Part shown: positions 62,000 to 64,000 of the stretch, one piece after another
How positions within the stretch are numbered: position 1 is the first letter of the stretch
How the letters are laid out: each line of letters begins with the position of its first letter
Source: Pseudomonas rustica
GTDB taxonomy: Bacteria; Pseudomonadota; Gammaproteobacteria; Pseudomonadales; Pseudomonadaceae
DNA: 64,000 nt
Assembly: GCF_018336155.1 (NCBI RefSeq)
Contig: NZ_JAGYHF010000010.1
Span: forward strand, 124,001 to 188,000
Reading direction: 5' to 3'
Position numbers and translations under genes: made by a program
The notes under the pieces: generated by a model
The model's input: the letters and a program-made list of their open reading frames with translations, nothing else
What the model was told of the DNA's origin: nothing
Database searches by the model: none

Positions 62000-63166
62000 T
62001 TATCGAGTAATTGCACTCAGGATCGTGTGCGCAATCTTCACCCGTTCCGCATTCGGGTAGTTCTTGTTCGCGAGGATCACAATGCCGACATCCTTCGATG
62101 GCACGAACGCCACGTACGCGCCGAAGCCTCCGGTTGCGCCGGTTTTGTTGTACAGCACGTTCTGCGGCTCGGGTTGCGCCGGGGTCAGCCAGTGCACTTT
62201 GCGCGCCTGCAACGCCATCGGGTTCGAATTGCCGTTTTGCAGTTTTTCCAGACTGATCGGATAGGCGTAACGCTCCCAACCCAGACCCTGGGTCATGTCA
62301 CCGACGGTGTAGTAACCGGTGTGCGTGGCGGCGACGGCTTGTTGCAGGGGCTGTTTCAGGCTGGCCGGTTTCAGGTTCGCTTCGACGTACCGCAGCAGGT
62401 CGGCGGCGCTGGTTTTGATGCCGTAGGCTTCAGCGTCCAAGGCGCCGGGGCCAACACGCACCGGTTGGTCTGCGCTGTTGTAGCCTTGGGCGTAGAGGTT
62501 GGCTTCGGACTCGGGCACGCTGAGGAATGTGTGCTGTAAACCGAGTTTTGGCAGCAGGATTTGGGTCATCGCCTGATCAAACGACTGACCGAGGCTCTTC
62601 GCCGTCAGATAACCAAACAGTCCCAGACTTGGATTGGAATACAGGCGATGGCTGCCCGGTGGATACACCGGTTTCCACTGCTGGTAATAGCTGAGCATTT
62701 TGTCCGCCGAATCGGCTTCAGCGGGGAACTGCAACGGCAGACCACCCGCGCTGTAAGTGCCCAGTTGCAGCACGCTGATGTTGTCGAATGCGCTGCCGTG
62801 CAGCTCAGGCCACAGCGAGCTGGCCTTGCTCGACAGATCCAGTTTGCCCGTCGCCTGCGCATAACCGGCCAGCGTCGCAGTGAAGGTTTTGCTCACCGAA
62901 CCGATTTCAAACAGAGTGTTTTCGCTGACCTTCAGCCCGCTGTCCTTGTTGGCGACGCCGTAGTTAAAGTAATGCGCTTGGCCATTAACAGTCAGGGCGA
63001 TGGCCAGGCCTGGAATGTTCTGCTGCTGCATCACCGGCGTAACGGCAGCGCTGACCAAGGCTTGCAGTTGTGCATCGGTTGGCGCAGCAGCCGAACAGGC
63101 AGCCGCGCCGAAGCAAAGTCCAAAAGCGCTGTAGGAAAAGAGTTTGCTCGGCATGATTGAACGCAT
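62000..63166 (-). CDS. ampC: Class C beta-lactamase
   Basis: A 388-residue periplasmic enzyme with a signal peptide (LFSYSAFGLCFGAAACSA). The three active-site motifs are intact: Ser90-x-x-Lys93 (SVSK), Tyr176-Ser-Asn178 (YSN) and Lys341-Thr-Gly (KTG). FEIGSVSKTFTATLAGYA and ILANKNYPN are diagnostic for AmpC. Known role: cephalosporin hydrolysis, induced through AmpR and muropeptides. It is divergent from ampR, the standard arrangement. The start at 63166 is chosen since an upstream ATG (63184) has no ribosome site. Confidence 0.95.
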   Translation of the reverse strand: MRSIMPSKLFSYSAFGLCFGAAACSAAAPTDAQLQALVSAAVTPVMQQQNIPGLAIALTVNGQAHYFNYGVANKDSGLKVSENTLFEIGSVSKTFTATLAGYAQATGKLDLSSKASSLWPELHGSAFDNISVLQLGTYSAGGLPLQFPAEADSADKMLSYYQQWKPVYPPGSHRLYSNPSLGLFGYLTAKSLGQSFDQAMTQILLPKLGLQHTFLSVPESEANLYAQGYNSADQPVRVGPGALDAEAYGIKTSAADLLRYVEANLKPASLKQPLQQAVAATHTGYYTVGDMTQGLGWERYAYPISLEKLQNGNSNPMALQARKVHWLTPAQPEPQNVLYNKTGATGGFGAYVAFVPSKDVGIVILANKNYPNAERVKIAHTILSAITR

Positions 63167-63249
63167 AAATGAACCACTCTCCATGAGTGTTGATTATTCT
63201 ATCCCGCTACACTGCGGACGATTTCCCGTTCGGGCGGCTGATCAGCGCG

Positions 63250-63261
63250 GCCAATTTAGGC
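63250..63261. promoter_or_regulatory. Candidate AmpR binding site in the ampC-ampR gap
   Basis: Read on the minus strand, ACTGCCTAAATTGGCC contains the dyad GCC-TAAATT-GGC and resembles the AmpR site TCTGCTGCTAAATTT described for enterobacteria. It is 84 bases upstream of ampC and 65 bases upstream of ampR, a fitting position for control of both. Confidence 0.45.
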
Positions 63262-63326
63262 AGTCCGGCGCCAATCGACAAACGATGAAATCTCGCATGA
63301 GTCATTAGAAAAATTTGGGACTGGGC

Positions 63327-64000
63327 ATGATTCGACCGCAATTGCCGCTGAACGCACTGCGCGCATTCGAAGCTTCGGCGCGCCATCTGAGCTTTACCCG
63401 CGCGGCGGTGGAGTTGTGTGTGACCCAGGCTGCCGTCAGCCATCAGGTCAAAAGCCTTGAGGCGCAACTCAACGTAACCCTGTTCAAACGCCTGCCCCGT
63501 GGGCTGATGCTGACCGGCGAGGGCGAAACGCTGTTGCCGGTCTTGAGCACGTCGTTTGATCACATCGCGCAAATTCTTGAACGCCTCGCCGACGGCCAGT
63601 ACCGCGAAATGTTGACCGTGGGCGCGGTCGGCACGTTCGCCGTGGGCTGGCTGTTGCCGAGGCTGGCGGACTTCCGGGCGAAACATCCGCTTATAGATTT
63701 ACGGCTGTCGACTAACAACAATCGCGTGGATGTCGCGGCGGAAGGGCTGGATTACGCGATCCGCTTCGGCGCGGGAGCGTGGCATGGCATCGAGGCGACA
63801 CGCTTGCTCGACGCGCCGCTGTCGGTGTTGTGCGTGCCCGAGATCGCCCGGCAACTGCACACACCTGCGGATTTGTTGCAGCAGATGTTGTTGCGTTCCT
63901 ATCGCACCGATGAATGGCCGGAATGGTTTCACGCGGCGGGCATGGCCACCCACGCAGCACCGCCGCAGAGCATCGTGTTCGACTCGTCGCTGGCGATGAT
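63327..64000 (+). CDS. ampR: LysR-family regulator of ampC, 3' truncated by window end
   Basis: The first 224 codons of AmpR. The sequence MIRPQLPLNALRAFEASARH and AAVSHQVKSLEAQLNVTLFK form the helix-turn-helix. The effector domain follows with EMLTVGAVGTFAVGWLLPRL, DYAIRFGAGAWHGIEA and LLRSYRTDEWPEWF, nearly identical in pattern to P. aeruginosa AmpR. The effector-site residue region SYRTDEW is present. AmpR represses ampC with UDP-MurNAc-pentapeptide and activates it with anhydromuropeptides. The gene runs off the window, so the C-terminus is unseen. Confidence 0.95.
   Translation, partial: MIRPQLPLNALRAFEASARHLSFTRAAVELCVTQAAVSHQVKSLEAQLNVTLFKRLPRGLMLTGEGETLLPVLSTSFDHIAQILERLADGQYREMLTVGAVGTFAVGWLLPRLADFRAKHPLIDLRLSTNNNRVDVAAEGLDYAIRFGAGAWHGIEATRLLDAPLSVLCVPEIARQLHTPADLLQQMLLRSYRTDEWPEWFHAAGMATHAAPPQSIVFDSSLAM

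Overview
The window reads as a chromosomal segment of a Pseudomonas of the fluorescens group. The evidence is GC-rich coding with strong G/C third positions, dozens of paired intergenic palindromes of the REP type seen in that group, and an ampR/ampC pair, a BvgAS/EvgAS-like two-component system, a selD-selU operon and several Pseudomonas-typical small families (DUF6124, PepSY pairs). No tRNA, rRNA, insertion sequence, prophage or CRISPR array was seen.

Layout. 1-5.7 kb: start of a cytosine-permease-like gene, an alpha/beta hydrolase with an Asp in the nucleophile position, queD, a patatin-like phospholipase, then a four-gene unit of two PepSY proteins, a response regulator and a sensor kinase. 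5.7-6.4 kb: six tandem copies of a 108-bp unit between convergent genes. 6.4-12.4 kb: two chemoreceptors (dCache and sCache sensors) flanking an NhaC/YuiF-type transporter. 12.5-15.5 kb: a LysR regulator divergent from a pair of half-size DMT (YdcZ-type) transporters, then about 0.9 kb of nested inverted repeats ending in a G4-prone tract. 15.5-20.4 kb: a 55-residue metallothionein and small genes, an AraC regulator, an XapX protein, a quinone oxidoreductase and the nucleoside channel tsx with a LacI-type palindrome upstream. 20.8-31.4 kb: one giant autotransporter gene (3507 codons) built from near-identical 258-bp modules.

31.6-38.5 kb: selD-selU (selenophosphate to 2-selenouridine tRNA), a histidine phosphatase, a Nu-type glutathione transferase, a cysteine-containing (zinc-type) hemB and an FAD monooxygenase. 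38.6-45.3 kb: a four-copy 114-bp array, a TonB-dependent receptor, a DUF1615 lipoprotein, a secreted 13-residue-repeat protein, and an ECF sigma/anti-sigma pair preceded by a DUF3455 gene. 45.5-52.3 kb: GST, CBS protein, DNA polymerase II, DUF1810, aldo/keto reductase, a periplasmic galM and a duplicated remnant of its 3' end. 52.6-57.3 kb: a lipoprotein, an MFS exporter behind a TTGTATACAA palindrome, a TauE/SafE permease, a GNAT acetyltransferase and a DUF4174 protein. 57.4-64 kb: a hybrid BvgS-like kinase with its regulator, then ampC divergent from ampR, which runs off the window.

The genes are mostly ordinary chromosomal housekeeping, sensing and envelope functions rather than one island. 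The most unusual material is repeat-based: the giant autotransporter, the 13-residue-repeat exported protein, the two frame-preserving intergenic arrays, the nested palindrome with its G4 tract, and the galM tail remnant.
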